A stretch of DNA of 64,000 nucleotides from Polaribacter cellanae. Its GTDB lineage: Bacteria; Bacteroidota; Bacteroidia; Flavobacteriales; Flavobacteriaceae. The DNA is taken from assembly GCF_017569185.1 (NCBI RefSeq), contig NZ_CP071869.1:496001-560000 (forward strand), read 5' to 3'. The translations under genes were made by a program, and so were the position numbers. The notes beneath the pieces are model-generated. The model saw only the letters and a program-made list of their open reading frames with translations. It was not told the origin of the DNA and ran no database searches. Below, in pieces: positions 1-6,955 of the stretch; within the stretch, counting starts at the first letter, position 1; the number at the start of each line of letters is the position of its first letter.

Positions 1-71
1 TAAGCATGTGCAAATATAGAGAATAATTGGTTTTTTGTTGATAGAAAGAATCATAAACTAAGAGTGTAGAT

Positions 72-206
72 TCAAGTACCAAGTGCAAGTTTTTGATTTT
101 GTTTAATAAATTGATAAAAAACCTCTTTAGGGGTTCTGTATCCTAACTTTTTTCTTGGTCTATTATTGAGTTTTTTTACCGTTTCAAAAATATCCTTTTG
201 TTTGAC
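72..206 (-). pseudogene. IS30-family transposase, C-terminal remnant
   Basis: Read on the minus strand, this gives about 44 residues ending in a stop. They contain LNNRPRKKLGYRTPKEVF, the hallmark C-terminal motif of IS30-family DDE transposases. Nothing upstream continues the frame, because at about 206 the sequence switches to a different element on the opposite strand. This is therefore the tail of a destroyed insertion sequence and is not functional. The family call rests on that motif only. Confidence 0.75.
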
Positions 207-211
207 ATTAT

Positions 212-409
212 CCAAGTGGTGTTTATGAAAAAGGAAAACCTGAAAGAAGTTATAATAGTAAAAAGAAAAAGGTCGTAACTGCGGTAGAATTAACTGATAA
301 AGGAAAAATAAAAAGAATGTATGCCTTGAAAATAGATAATTTTTCAGCCAAAGAATTAGAGAAAATATTTACCAAACATATTGATGAAAATGCAACAATA
401 ACAACTTAA
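212..409 (+). pseudogene. IS1595-type (ISXO2-like) transposase internal fragment
   Basis: The plus-strand frame reads about 65 residues without a start codon, including VVTAVELTDKGKIKRMYAL and FSAKELEKIFTKHIDENATI. This resembles the ISXO2-like DDE domain of IS1595-family transposases, which normally continues with a DxWxGY motif after the last block. Here a TAA follows the conserved TT instead. Both ends are missing, and the fragment abuts the IS30 remnant within 6 bp, which indicates nested insertion and deletion. The family assignment is from memory of the conserved block. Confidence 0.6.
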
Positions 410-501
410 ATATCTTTGATAATTTAATTCAAAGAATGGTCAAATCTGATAAAATGTATCAAAACAAAATTATATGTTCTTAACTACTGACCTCAATTCT
501 T

Positions 502-905
502 TTAATTCTGAATATTACACTTGAAAAGAACATTCATTCCAGCAATATTTTGAAATAGGTCGAGTACTTGTAATTTTCGTTCATCTAAAACAAGTCTGAA
601 ATGGCAACTCAACCAAATTGCATAGCTTTTAGTTTGTTTTTGTGTTTTTTCAAGTTCCACTTATTTTACTAATCTATTTTTACGTTTTGTCTCGACAACT
701 AGTAAAACTTGAGTATCTAACAAATTATTATTAAGACGAAAAAAGAAAACAGTCCGTTTCTAAAATCGTAGGTCGAAAACCATTATAAGTCTTAAAATAT
801 ATTTCGTCATATTTATTATTTTCAGAATATGCAAGTCGATTTAAAAGTGGAATTATAAATTTAGTTTAACTTCTCTTTCAGTTCTAATGATTGTTAAACC
901 ATTTT
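502..905 (-). pseudogene. Decayed coding stretch, frame-broken, unknown
   Basis: Protein-like sequence can be followed on the minus strand only by changing frame. One segment includes NGLTIIRTEREVKLN, the next LAYSENNKYDEIYFKTYNGF, and a third NNNLLDTQVLLVVETKR, which hits a stop and then continues in the same frame to a stop at 502-504. This looks like an old gene with at least two frameshifts and one nonsense codon. I do not recognise the family. It could instead be chance open sequence in AT-rich DNA. Confidence 0.3.
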
Positions 906-913
906 TGTAAGAG

Positions 914-1411
914 TTAAAATTCTAGTTCTATAGACGGACCAGTTTTACTTATGCCTTTTACATAATCTTTATTTTCGATTTTAAATAGGTCTGCATTAAG
1001 CCCCCATGGATCTTTCTCTTCTAAGTCTAAGTAACTAGATTTTATGGTTATCTTTTTATTAATAATTAATTTATTATCCTCATAAATTTCATAGTAAAAA
1101 ACCTTTTCTTTACCTATGTCTTCAATATTATCTTCGTAGGGAGAAAATCTTATATAAAACTTATTATTTGCATTAATTTTCAATTTTATAGGTTCTCCGT
1201 TTGTAGATATAGTTGAAATGGTATAAAATATTATACTTTCCTTATTATTATTTATTTTTTTATATACTTTTACAGATATATTTCTTTCTTTTTTAGATAT
1301 ATTTGTAATTGCAATTTCATAAGGAGGGTAAGAGTTTGATATTCCTTTATTACAACTAATCATTAAAAAAGCTAAAATTATGAAACATAAATAACTACTA
1401 ATTTTTTCCAT
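914..1411 (-). CDS. Small predicted lipoprotein, unknown function
   Basis: This 165-residue protein starts at an ATG and has a hydrophobic N-terminus ending in MISC, so Cys20 is a good lipobox cysteine and the mature protein should be lipid-anchored. The rest (ISVKVYKK, FYTISTIST, IIKSSYLDLEE-like strands) looks like a single small beta-rich domain, but I recognise no family. It lies in transposon debris. Its start codon is only about 23 bp from the first codons of a hydrophobic, lipobox-containing reading frame on the other strand, which suggests a rearrangement junction here. Confidence 0.6.
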   Translation of the reverse strand: MEKISSYLCFIILAFLMISCNKGISNSYPPYEIAITNISKKERNISVKVYKKINNNKESIIFYTISTISTNGEPIKLKINANNKFYIRFSPYEDNIEDIGKEKVFYYEIYEDNKLIINKKITIKSSYLDLEEKDPWGLNADLFKIENKDYVKGISKTGPSIELEF

Positions 1412-1456
1412 TTTTTACTTATTTATATTTTTTTCTTGTGAAAAAGAAGATTTAGA

Positions 1457-1488
1457 TTCTTCTTCTGAAATCTTCTTCTTCTGAAATC
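1457..1488 (+). repeat. Perfect 16-bp tandem duplication causing a frameshift
   Basis: The 16-bp unit TTCTTCTTCTGAAATC occurs twice in direct succession (1457-1472 and 1473-1488). Sixteen is not a multiple of three. The copies therefore separate the upstream frame, which carries a lipobox (FFSC at 1428-1439, then EKEDLDSSSEI), from the downstream frame that runs into the C10 protease. Removing one copy restores a single continuous frame. This looks like a recent slippage duplication. Confidence 0.85.
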
Positions 1489-1545
1489 AAAGATACTAAA
1501 AACATAGATAATACGAAAGATAAAATAAAAGAAGCTATTTCTTTT

Positions 1546-2694
1546 TTGAATACTAATTTTGTTTCTCAATCTATTTCAAAAGCAAAAGGCTTCAGTAAAA
1601 AAGAGAGTTTAGATAAATATTCTAACAAGAAAATAGAGATTATTCATGAATTAAATGATGAAGACGGAAATCCTTTTCTAAAATTAATTTGTTTTAAACC
1701 AAGTGGATATGCTTTAATAAGTAATTTAAAAAACGTGCCAAACCCACCTGTTTTATTTTATTCCCAAGAAAAATTTGATAAGGGGTCTGTTAGCCCTGCC
1801 TTGGTATCGTATGTGCAAGAATTTATATTAACTCATTCCAAAGATTCTCGTGCTCCTGATGATAATGAAGATGGAAATGGAGATGGATCATGGGATGATG
1901 GAAGAGATACAGGAGGTTCAGGTGATCCGAGAGACAGCCCTTATTATAACAAGGAAACCGTACTAAACACATGGGCAGAAACTATAGAAAAAGGACCTTT
2001 ATTATCTACCTATTGGCATCAAAGTCTTCCATATAGTAAAACTATTGAAAAATTTGAAGGAAAAGATACTAAAGTAGGTTGTGTTGCTATTGCTGTAGGG
2101 CAAATTATGAATTATAATAGAAAAAACAATCTAAAAAATTATAATTGGGATAAAATAAATGTAAATGCTGAAGATGGAAAACTTAAAACAGATGATTTAC
2201 CTAATTTTTTGCGTGATGTGGCAGAAGGGGTTCGTATGACATATGGAACAACAGAATCATCTTCAGATTTTGGGAAAGCTTTATCTTATTTTGGAAAAGC
2301 AGGTTATTCTCAAAGATGGTATAATTATGATTATAATATTTTCAAAAAATTTATTGATAATAATAAGCCCATATATATTAGTGCTTCTAATAAAAGAAAA
2401 GGTGTTTATTTTATAATTAGATGGGGGTGGAGTTATACTGGTCATGCTTGGGTAGGAGATGGTTATAAAATAATTAAACAAATGGAAAAAGTAAAAGTTG
2501 ATAGAGGAAATAAAGGTGGTATTAGTTATGTGAATCGTGTTTTTTCAACCTCGCAATATATACATATGAACTGGGGATGGGGTAAATATTATCAAAGTTC
2601 CAGTAAAGGAGGTGGTTGGTGTACGTATAATTATTTAAAAAGCCCCACCAATTCTCCTGAATATAAATGGAATAAAAAAATGATTACTTATTAA
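1546..2694 (+). CDS. C10 (streptopain-like) cysteine protease with a broken 5' end
   Basis: The open frame from a TTG at 1546 encodes 382 residues. An N-terminal region resembles the C10 propeptide (Spi-type inhibitor), then comes an acidic Gly/Asp linker near residues 105-125 (EDGNGDGSWDDGRD). The catalytic half has GCVAIAVGQIMNY, with Cys179 as nucleophile, GHAWVGDGY with His300, and HMNWGWG near the end. The family comprises secreted or lipid-anchored proteases. TTG is unlikely to be the natural start: the frame continues upstream to a 16-bp duplication, beyond which a second frame carries a lipobox. That second frame has no ATG, GTG or TTG between its stop at 1392 and the shift. The catalytic core looks intact, but export is probably lost, so treat it as a likely pseudogene. 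Confidence 0.75.
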   Translation: MNTNFVSQSISKAKGFSKKESLDKYSNKKIEIIHELNDEDGNPFLKLICFKPSGYALISNLKNVPNPPVLFYSQEKFDKGSVSPALVSYVQEFILTHSKDSRAPDDNEDGNGDGSWDDGRDTGGSGDPRDSPYYNKETVLNTWAETIEKGPLLSTYWHQSLPYSKTIEKFEGKDTKVGCVAIAVGQIMNYNRKNNLKNYNWDKINVNAEDGKLKTDDLPNFLRDVAEGVRMTYGTTESSSDFGKALSYFGKAGYSQRWYNYDYNIFKKFIDNNKPIYISASNKRKGVYFIIRWGWSYTGHAWVGDGYKIIKQMEKVKVDRGNKGGISYVNRVFSTSQYIHMNWGWGKYYQSSSKGGGWCTYNYLKSPTNSPEYKWNKKMITY

Positions 2695-2721
2695 AAATTA
2701 CACAAAAAAATAATAAAAAAA

Positions 2722-2745
2722 AACCTCACTAAATTTAGTGAGGTT
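2722..2745. terminator. Palindromic terminator after the C10 protease
   Basis: A perfect 24-bp palindrome (AACCTCACT arm and its complement) is followed by a T-run and preceded by an A-run. It can act as an intrinsic terminator in both directions, 28 bp after the protease stop codon. Confidence 0.8.
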
Positions 2746-2985
2746 TTTTAGAACTTGTCAACACTTTTCGTGCGATAATCTTACTAATTCATCTTAAAGA
2801 AAGTTTTCAGTTTTCACCAATTTTCATAATTGACGGATTTTAGGTAAAATTCGTTTTAGTTTTTCAGGCTCGGTAACTTGTTTGGCAATTTCAAACGCAA
2901 TTTTTTTCATTCAGCAGTTTTTTTCGTATTCTGACTAACGTAAAATTATATCACTGATTTACAGTTATTTGAAAATTATCATTAG

Positions 2986-3126
2986 TCAATCCAAATTTAT
3001 TAATTTGTTTTCTAATTTTTGAATCAAATCATCAGTTTGCCCAACAGCTACCCAATGACTACGGCTACCGATATCAATGCCAGCGGCATTTTTATTGACT
3101 ACATCTAAACTAATTTGTTCTTCCAT
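2986..3126 (-). pseudogene. IS110-family transposase, N-terminal remnant
   Basis: The frame encodes 46 residues from an ATG, including NKNAAGIDIGSRSHWVAVGQ. This is the start of the RuvC-like DEDD domain of IS110-family recombinases, with the first catalytic Asp in GIDIG. It stops after LENKLINLD, whereas an intact IS110 protein is over 300 residues. The bases between here and the protease terminator show no continuation that I can identify. The element is inactive, but its upstream non-coding end appears to be preserved. Confidence 0.75.
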
Positions 3127-3139
3127 ACTATTATAGATT

Positions 3140-3300
3140 TAAAAAGCTCTAAGAGAATGTGCTTTAGGCCGTAGAAATTATTCTGAACGGGATTACACCA
3201 AGTGTATCGCCAATGTACTGATGGCAAACATTCTAACCAGGGTTGCGCTCGTGCTTACATAAAAGCAACACTTTGAAAAACGGTCTTGCAAAGAGCTAAA
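3140..3300 (-). ncRNA. Possible relict bridge-RNA region of the IS110 element
   Basis: The 170-odd bases just upstream of the truncated IS110 transposase are richer in GC than the surroundings and strongly structured. AGCTCT (3145-3150) pairs with AGAGCT (3292-3297) to close the whole region. Inside are a GTTGC/GCAAC stem with a nested GCTT/AAGC hairpin and a TACAC/GTGTA hairpin. In IS110 elements this 5' non-coding end encodes the structured bridge RNA that specifies target and donor DNA. Position, size and folding fit that; identity is inferred. Confidence 0.4.
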
Positions 3301-3384
3301 GTTAATAAGCATAAAATTACGAAGTTTACGTTAGCCAACGTAGGGTCTATGAGGGATTGCTTATAGCGTTATTGTGGGCTGTTT

Positions 3385-3792
3385 TTATTCCGTTGGCATT
3401 TTTGACATATCCATATAGAACATTTCCCAAGTGTGTCCATCTAAATCTTCGATTGTTCGTTGTTGCATAAACCCATAATCCCTTAATTCGTTGGGTTCTA
3501 TGCCACCTGCTTTTAATCCGTTTTCCAAGATTTCATTCATTTCATCTATACTATCAGCAGATAAAGAATAAAGTCCGGCAATATTCGCTTTTGTGTCTGC
3601 AATAGGTTTGGTTGCAAAAGTTGAAAACTTTTCGTGTGCCATTAGCATTACGTAAATAGTATCGCTCCATACCATACATTTTGTGGTATCGTCTGAAAAT
3701 TGAGGATTGTTCGTAAATCCCAATGCAGTATAAAACGCCATTGATTTGTTCACGTCTTTTACCGCTAAATTGATAAAAATTTGTTTTGCCAT
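3385..3792 (-). CDS. VOC (glyoxalase/bleomycin-resistance fold) protein
   Basis: This 135-residue protein has the vicinal-oxygen-chelate fold: IFINLAVKDVNKSMAFYTAL opens the first beta-alpha-beta module, and DLDGHTWEMFYMD closes the second, with a typical Glu ligand in WEMFY. Many short VOC proteins of this kind are annotated as lactoylglutathione lyase relatives, but substrate cannot be inferred. It is the last gene of the ArsR-led minus-strand operon, 13 bp after the DoxX gene. A role in detoxification or antibiotic binding is an inference from that context. Confidence 0.8.
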   Translation of the reverse strand: MAKQIFINLAVKDVNKSMAFYTALGFTNNPQFSDDTTKCMVWSDTIYVMLMAHEKFSTFATKPIADTKANIAGLYSLSADSIDEMNEILENGLKAGGIEPNELRDYGFMQQRTIEDLDGHTWEMFYMDMSKMPTE

Positions 3793-3805
3793 TTTATTTC
3801 GATTT

Positions 3806-4180
3806 TTAGTTTATTGTTTGAATTTTGTTTTTATAATAGTAAGATAGTGCAAGTATGCCCAAGAAGGCCAAAGGCATCATCATATAACCGATGTTTTTAT
3901 CTACACAAGCGTGGCTGATGAACGCAAAAATAAGTGTAAATGAAAGTCCTGAATATGCCCATTCTTTAAGCTTTTCAGGTGTTTTTGGGTAAACAATCGC
4001 AATAACTCCAAGGACTTTTGCTATCGCTAAAGCGTATGCGAAATAATCGGGATAGCCCAAAGCTTTTGTTCCGATTGTCATATACTCTGGTGCAAAAACC
4101 CAAGTACTCATAGGCATAACGGCTTCCCAAAGTGCTATAATAATGGTAGCCGTCCAAAAAATGATTTTAGCTTTTTTCAT
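3806..4180 (-). CDS. DoxX-like small integral membrane protein
   Basis: The 124-residue protein has four predicted hydrophobic segments (about residues 7-26, 46-64, 75-92 and 98-116), the layout of the DoxX family. WEAVMP and the GYPDYFAYALAIAKVLG block after the first helix are family-like. Members are linked to thiol or redox homeostasis and often sit in small ArsR-regulated operons with SRPBCC proteins, as here. It starts 5 bp downstream of the preceding SRPBCC stop, consistent with co-transcription. The precise biochemical role is unknown. Confidence 0.8.
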   Translation of the reverse strand: MKKAKIIFWTATIIIALWEAVMPMSTWVFAPEYMTIGTKALGYPDYFAYALAIAKVLGVIAIVYPKTPEKLKEWAYSGLSFTLIFAFISHACVDKNIGYMMMPLAFLGILALSYYYKNKIQTIN

Positions 4181-4185
4181 TGTCT

Positions 4186-4680
4186 TTATGATTTTAAAAG
4201 TTTTGCTAAATGGTTTAATGTGGCTGTAAACCCTTCTTTGAAGCCCATTTGTATGTGCATCTCAAGGTCAGCAAGTTTTGCGTGTTTGATAGAAATCTTT
4301 ACCATTGTAATACCATCAGCTTCGCTAAAGTCCAAGTTCCAATTGGCAGAAGGCATTTGCTCATTAATGTTTTCGTCCTTATCCGCAAAAGCGTCCTTGA
4401 ATTGGAAATTGTCCTTGGGTGAAATTGACGTAAAGTCTTGAATGGACCAATGTTCCTCGCCTTCTGGGCCGACCATTGCGTAAAATCTTCGTCCGCCTTC
4501 TTCAAAGTTCATATACTTTGTTCTTGATTTCCAAGGATGCGGTGCCCACCATTGGTCAAGGATTTCCTGTTTTGTAAAAGCATCCCAAACCATGGGTTGG
4601 TCTGCATCAAATTCTCGGTTTACAAAAACGGTACTCGTTTTTTTGTCGACAGTAAAGTCGAATAACAGATTATTTTTCAT
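4186..4680 (-). CDS. SRPBCC / AHSA1-domain protein (first copy)
   Basis: This 164-residue protein belongs to the START/SRPBCC superfamily, AHSA1 subgroup. [27 protein letters not shown] is the diagnostic opening, with a Trp-rich binding-cavity loop ([10 protein letters not shown]) and a C-terminal helix ([17 protein letters not shown]). The fold binds hydrophobic ligands in a deep pocket. No ligand can be predicted. It is one of two SRPBCC genes in the same operon, 27 bp from arr. Confidence 0.85.
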   Translation of the reverse strand: MKNNLLFDFTVDKKTSTVFVNREFDADQPMVWDAFTKQEILDQWWAPHPWKSRTKYMNFEEGGRRFYAMVGPEGEEHWSIQDFTSISPKDNFQFKDAFADKDENINEQMPSANWNLDFSEADGITMVKISIKHAKLADLEMHIQMGFKEGFTATLNHLAKLLKS

Positions 4681-4707
4681 TTTTCTTGTTTTTAAAATAT
4701 TACTAAT

Positions 4708-5190
4708 TTATTCATCGTTAAGAGAGTTTATTCCCTTTTCTTTTAAGGAAATCAAATGCTCCTTCATTGCCTGTATTTGTTCTTTTGGATGCCCTTGCCA
4801 TTTAGTAATTTCACCTACTACTAAAAATGGTTCTTCAGAACGATAAGACATTGTAGGATTTCCTTCAAATTTTTTATCAGTTAAATCTGGGTCATTTTCA
4901 ATCATACCCGTCGGTTCAACTAAATATATTCTCTCATAACCATTACCTAATGCTAATTCAGCTGCCCAAATAGCAGCATCTACAGTTGCAGACAAAAAAA
5001 TGTACTTTGCTTCCTTTTGTTGCCCATAATTAGAATTGTATCCAACTTTAATTAAATCCCCCAACTTTAAATCGGCTTTTGTGCCATGAAAGTAAGTTTG
5101 TTGGAATGGACGATGTACTGTAAAGGATTGCACCTTACTTTTTAATGTTCCAGTTTTATTAAGTCGACCTGAATTATCTTTATTATTCAT
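4708..5190 (-). CDS. arr: NAD-dependent rifampin ADP-ribosyltransferase
   Basis: The 160-residue protein matches the Arr family along its length: TYFHGTKADLKLGDLI, YNSNYG, RIYLVEPTG and the signature DLTDKKFEGNPTMSYRS, ending with GHPKEQIQAMKEHL. His35, Tyr63 and Asp100 probably correspond to the H-Y-D catalytic triad of mycobacterial Arr. The known reaction transfers ADP-ribose from NAD+ to the C23 hydroxyl of rifamycins, which inactivates them. It is a few residues longer at the N-terminus than classical Arr. The gene sits inside an ArsR-led chromosomal operon, not an integron cassette. Resistance in this organism is inferred, not shown. Confidence 0.9.
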   Translation of the reverse strand: MNNKDNSGRLNKTGTLKSKVQSFTVHRPFQQTYFHGTKADLKLGDLIKVGYNSNYGQQKEAKYIFLSATVDAAIWAAELALGNGYERIYLVEPTGMIENDPDLTDKKFEGNPTMSYRSEEPFLVVGEITKWQGHPKEQIQAMKEHLISLKEKGINSLNDE

Positions 5191-5207
5191 TTTGTAATTT
5201 TAAGATG

Positions 5208-5741
5208 TTATATCTTTTTCAGAATTTTTTCAAAAGTGTTCAAGTTGCGGGAAGTGAATTTGTCCTTTAAATTTTTACGACCCAAAATTTTTCCAAATTC
5301 AGAACCCAATGTATTTCCTTTTGGGACTTTCCAATAAAAATTGCTTGCTATAATAAGAGCATTTTCTCCATCAATTTTTTCGACATTTTCATATGTTTCC
5401 ATTAAAGTATTTTCAATTTCTTTTACGCCTACAAAGCTGTAAATGTGAAAATCGGGATGCTTTTCAAAAGGGTTTTTGTGAAAAATTGTCTCAATCTCCA
5501 TTTTGTTTTTTAAGAACAAAAAGGCTTCATAACTAAAGTAAGCGGACATTGCATTTTCCAATAAAGCTTTTAACTCATTTTTACCTTTGGCGGAAGTGAA
5601 CAAGATATTGCCCGAAGCCAATACCGATAATACATTTTCCATTCCTGCCTTCTCAAATACAGCGCAAGCTTCTGCCATTTTCATATTAGTTCCCTTGACA
5701 TTTACCCCCCGCAGAAAAGCACAATACGTTTTACGTTCCAT
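5208..5741 (-). CDS. DUF1697 family protein
   Basis: The 177-residue protein begins KTYCAFLRGVNVKGTNMKMAE. This is the typical DUF1697 opening (YxAFLRGINVGG.. followed by a helix and VLSVLASGNILF). Proteins of this family are cytoplasmic, about 170-180 residues, and biochemically uncharacterised. It lies 17 bp upstream of arr in the same operon and 11 bp after the second SRPBCC gene. No catalytic motif is evident, so no function is proposed. Confidence 0.85.
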   Translation of the reverse strand: MERKTYCAFLRGVNVKGTNMKMAEACAVFEKAGMENVLSVLASGNILFTSAKGKNELKALLENAMSAYFSYEAFLFLKNKMEIETIFHKNPFEKHPDFHIYSFVGVKEIENTLMETYENVEKIDGENALIIASNFYWKVPKGNTLGSEFGKILGRKNLKDKFTSRNLNTFEKILKKI

Positions 5742-5752
5742 ATCTTCTTGTT

Positions 5753-6163
5753 TTAAGTCTTTTCGGTATATGTCTTAAAATTATCAAGAATAGCTTGCCA
5801 TCCCTCTTTTTGCATTTCAACTGGGTTTTCGCTTTCAGGCTCAAAGACTACTATTATTTCAGTTTGGTTATTCAGTTTATTAAATTTTACATTAGCAGTT
5901 CTACCACCAAATTCATAAGTAAATTCTTTACCCTCAGTAACTTTGGTATATATAGCTTCAAAGTCAAACCCAAAACTACCATCTATTGCTTCCATTCTTG
6001 CTTTATATTCACCTCCAACCTTTAAATCATTAGTAGCATTTGGGCAATGCCAAGATGGGTCTGCAAAATTCCAATTGACAATGTGTTTTGGGTTAGTGTA
6101 GTAATCCCAAACTTTTTTCACGTCTGCCTCTATGGTTGCAGACACCTTAATCTCATTTTTCAT
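5753..6163 (-). CDS. SRPBCC / AHSA1-domain protein (second copy)
   Basis: This 136-residue protein has [36 protein letters not shown], typical of the AHSA1-like SRPBCC proteins often encoded next to ArsR repressors in Bacteroidetes (seen in sequence in blocks: [23 protein letters not shown]). It ends [13 protein letters not shown], the closing helix. Its start overlaps the ArsR gene by 11 bp, so the two are translationally coupled. The ligand is unknown. It is clearly paralogous to, but not nearly identical with, the 164-residue SRPBCC protein three genes downstream. Confidence 0.85.
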   Translation of the reverse strand: MKNEIKVSATIEADVKKVWDYYTNPKHIVNWNFADPSWHCPNATNDLKVGGEYKARMEAIDGSFGFDFEAIYTKVTEGKEFTYEFGGRTANVKFNKLNNQTEIIVVFEPESENPVEMQKEGWQAILDNFKTYTEKT

Positions 6164-6485
6164 CTTTTTTGTTTTTAAGTGTTGATAATAAATTGTCTAA
6201 TTGTCCAAAACGGTTTTCCCAAATTTTTCTAAACTGTTCCAACCATTTATCGATTTCTTTCATCTTATCGATTTTCAACTCGTAGTAGATTTCTCGACCT
6301 TGTTGGTTTGCTTCTACGAGTTCACATTCGTTCAAAATCTGAATGTGTTTGGAAATGGTAGGTCGTGCTGCATCAAAATTTTCGGCGATTGCTCCTGCTG
6401 TCATTGTTTGTGATGTTAGCAATACCAAAATCGCTCGTCTTGTTGGGTCGGAAATTGCTTGAAAAATGTCTCTTCTTAATTTCAT
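6153..6485 (-). CDS. ArsR-family winged-helix repressor, first gene of the operon
   Basis: The 110-residue protein shows [18 protein letters not shown] and the recognition region [19 protein letters not shown], followed by a wing ([11 protein letters not shown]). This is the standard ArsR/SmtB fold. It has no CxC metal-binding box, so it probably belongs to the non-metal ArsR group that pairs with SRPBCC proteins. It heads a seven-gene operon, and two near-identical palindromic repeats occupy the region just before its start codon, suggesting autorepression. Confidence 0.9.
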   Translation of the reverse strand: MKLRRDIFQAISDPTRRAILVLLTSQTMTAGAIAENFDAARPTISKHIQILNECELVEANQQGREIYYELKIDKMKEIDKWLEQFRKIWENRFGQLDNLLSTLKNKKDEK

Positions 6486-6487
6486 TA

Positions 6488-6530
6488 TGAAGTTATTTGA
6501 CTACAAACATATGTGAAGTTATTTAACTAC
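6488..6530 (-). promoter_or_regulatory. Twin ArsR-type operators upstream of the arr operon
   Basis: Two 17-bp direct copies, TGAAGTTATTTGACTAC (6488-6504) and TGAAGTTATTTAACTAC (6514-6530), start 26 bp apart and lie directly before the ArsR start codon. Each contains a palindrome: AGTTA-TT-TAACT is perfect in the distal copy (6517-6528) and has one mismatch in the proximal copy. Spacing, symmetry and position are what a dimeric ArsR repressor needs. Binding is inferred. Confidence 0.65.
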
Positions 6531-6955
6531 GCAAATATTTTTCATTTTTTTTGCAGGAAGTAAAAATTTAGTTGGAATTGTTAATACAGTTGTACTTAAA
6601 TGGTTGCAAGTAACAAAAACCTAAAAAACTATATCCAAAAAAGAAAATAAAGAAAAAGTAAAAGAGACACTGGTGTCATGTCAACGTCATATCAACGTCA
6701 TATCAACGTCATATCAACGTCACGTCTAATAAATCTTAAACAATTTAAAAATAAATAACTTTATAAAATAAAGTAAAACAGAATTAAATAGCAATTACAT
6801 TTAAACAGTAAAACATTTTCATAAAAAAATAAATATACAAGAACAATAATCCACAATAACCACAATAACCACCAGAAATACAATACCTAAATATCAATAT
6901 TATTTTTGTACTATAATTTATATTATGTTAAATAGAAAATTTCAAAACCCCATCC
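6531..6955. other. Intergenic region without a gene
   Basis: About 425 bp between the ArsR operon promoter and the 3' end of the RDD gene. It is very AT-rich and contains a five-unit 11-bp tandem repeat plus short ACCACAATA-type repeats near 6850-6870. I see no convincing reading frame or RNA. Confidence 0.6.
6674..6728. repeat. Five tandem 11-bp repeats (CGTCATATCAA)
   Basis: Three exact units of CGTCATATCAA (6685-6695, 6696-6706, 6707-6717) are flanked by two variant units (TGTCATGTCAA at 6674-6684 and CGTCACGTCTA at 6718-6728). An 11-bp period puts each unit on nearly the same face of the helix. Function is unknown; protein-binding iterons or a simple slippage microsatellite are both possible. 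Confidence 0.8.

Noticed and set aside
3325-3384. Possible attC-like site (CGTTAGCCAACG hairpin) downstream of the arr operon
   Set aside because: The palindrome is short and lacks the paired R and L boxes of an attC. It is more simply explained as the flank of the IS110 remnant.
4708-5190. arr considered as an integron gene cassette
   Set aside because: No attI, intI or clear attC flanks the gene, and it is embedded in an ArsR operon with spacings under 30 bp.
6674-6728. Repeat block considered as a CRISPR array
   Set aside because: The units are contiguous 11-mers without spacers, and no cas genes are near.
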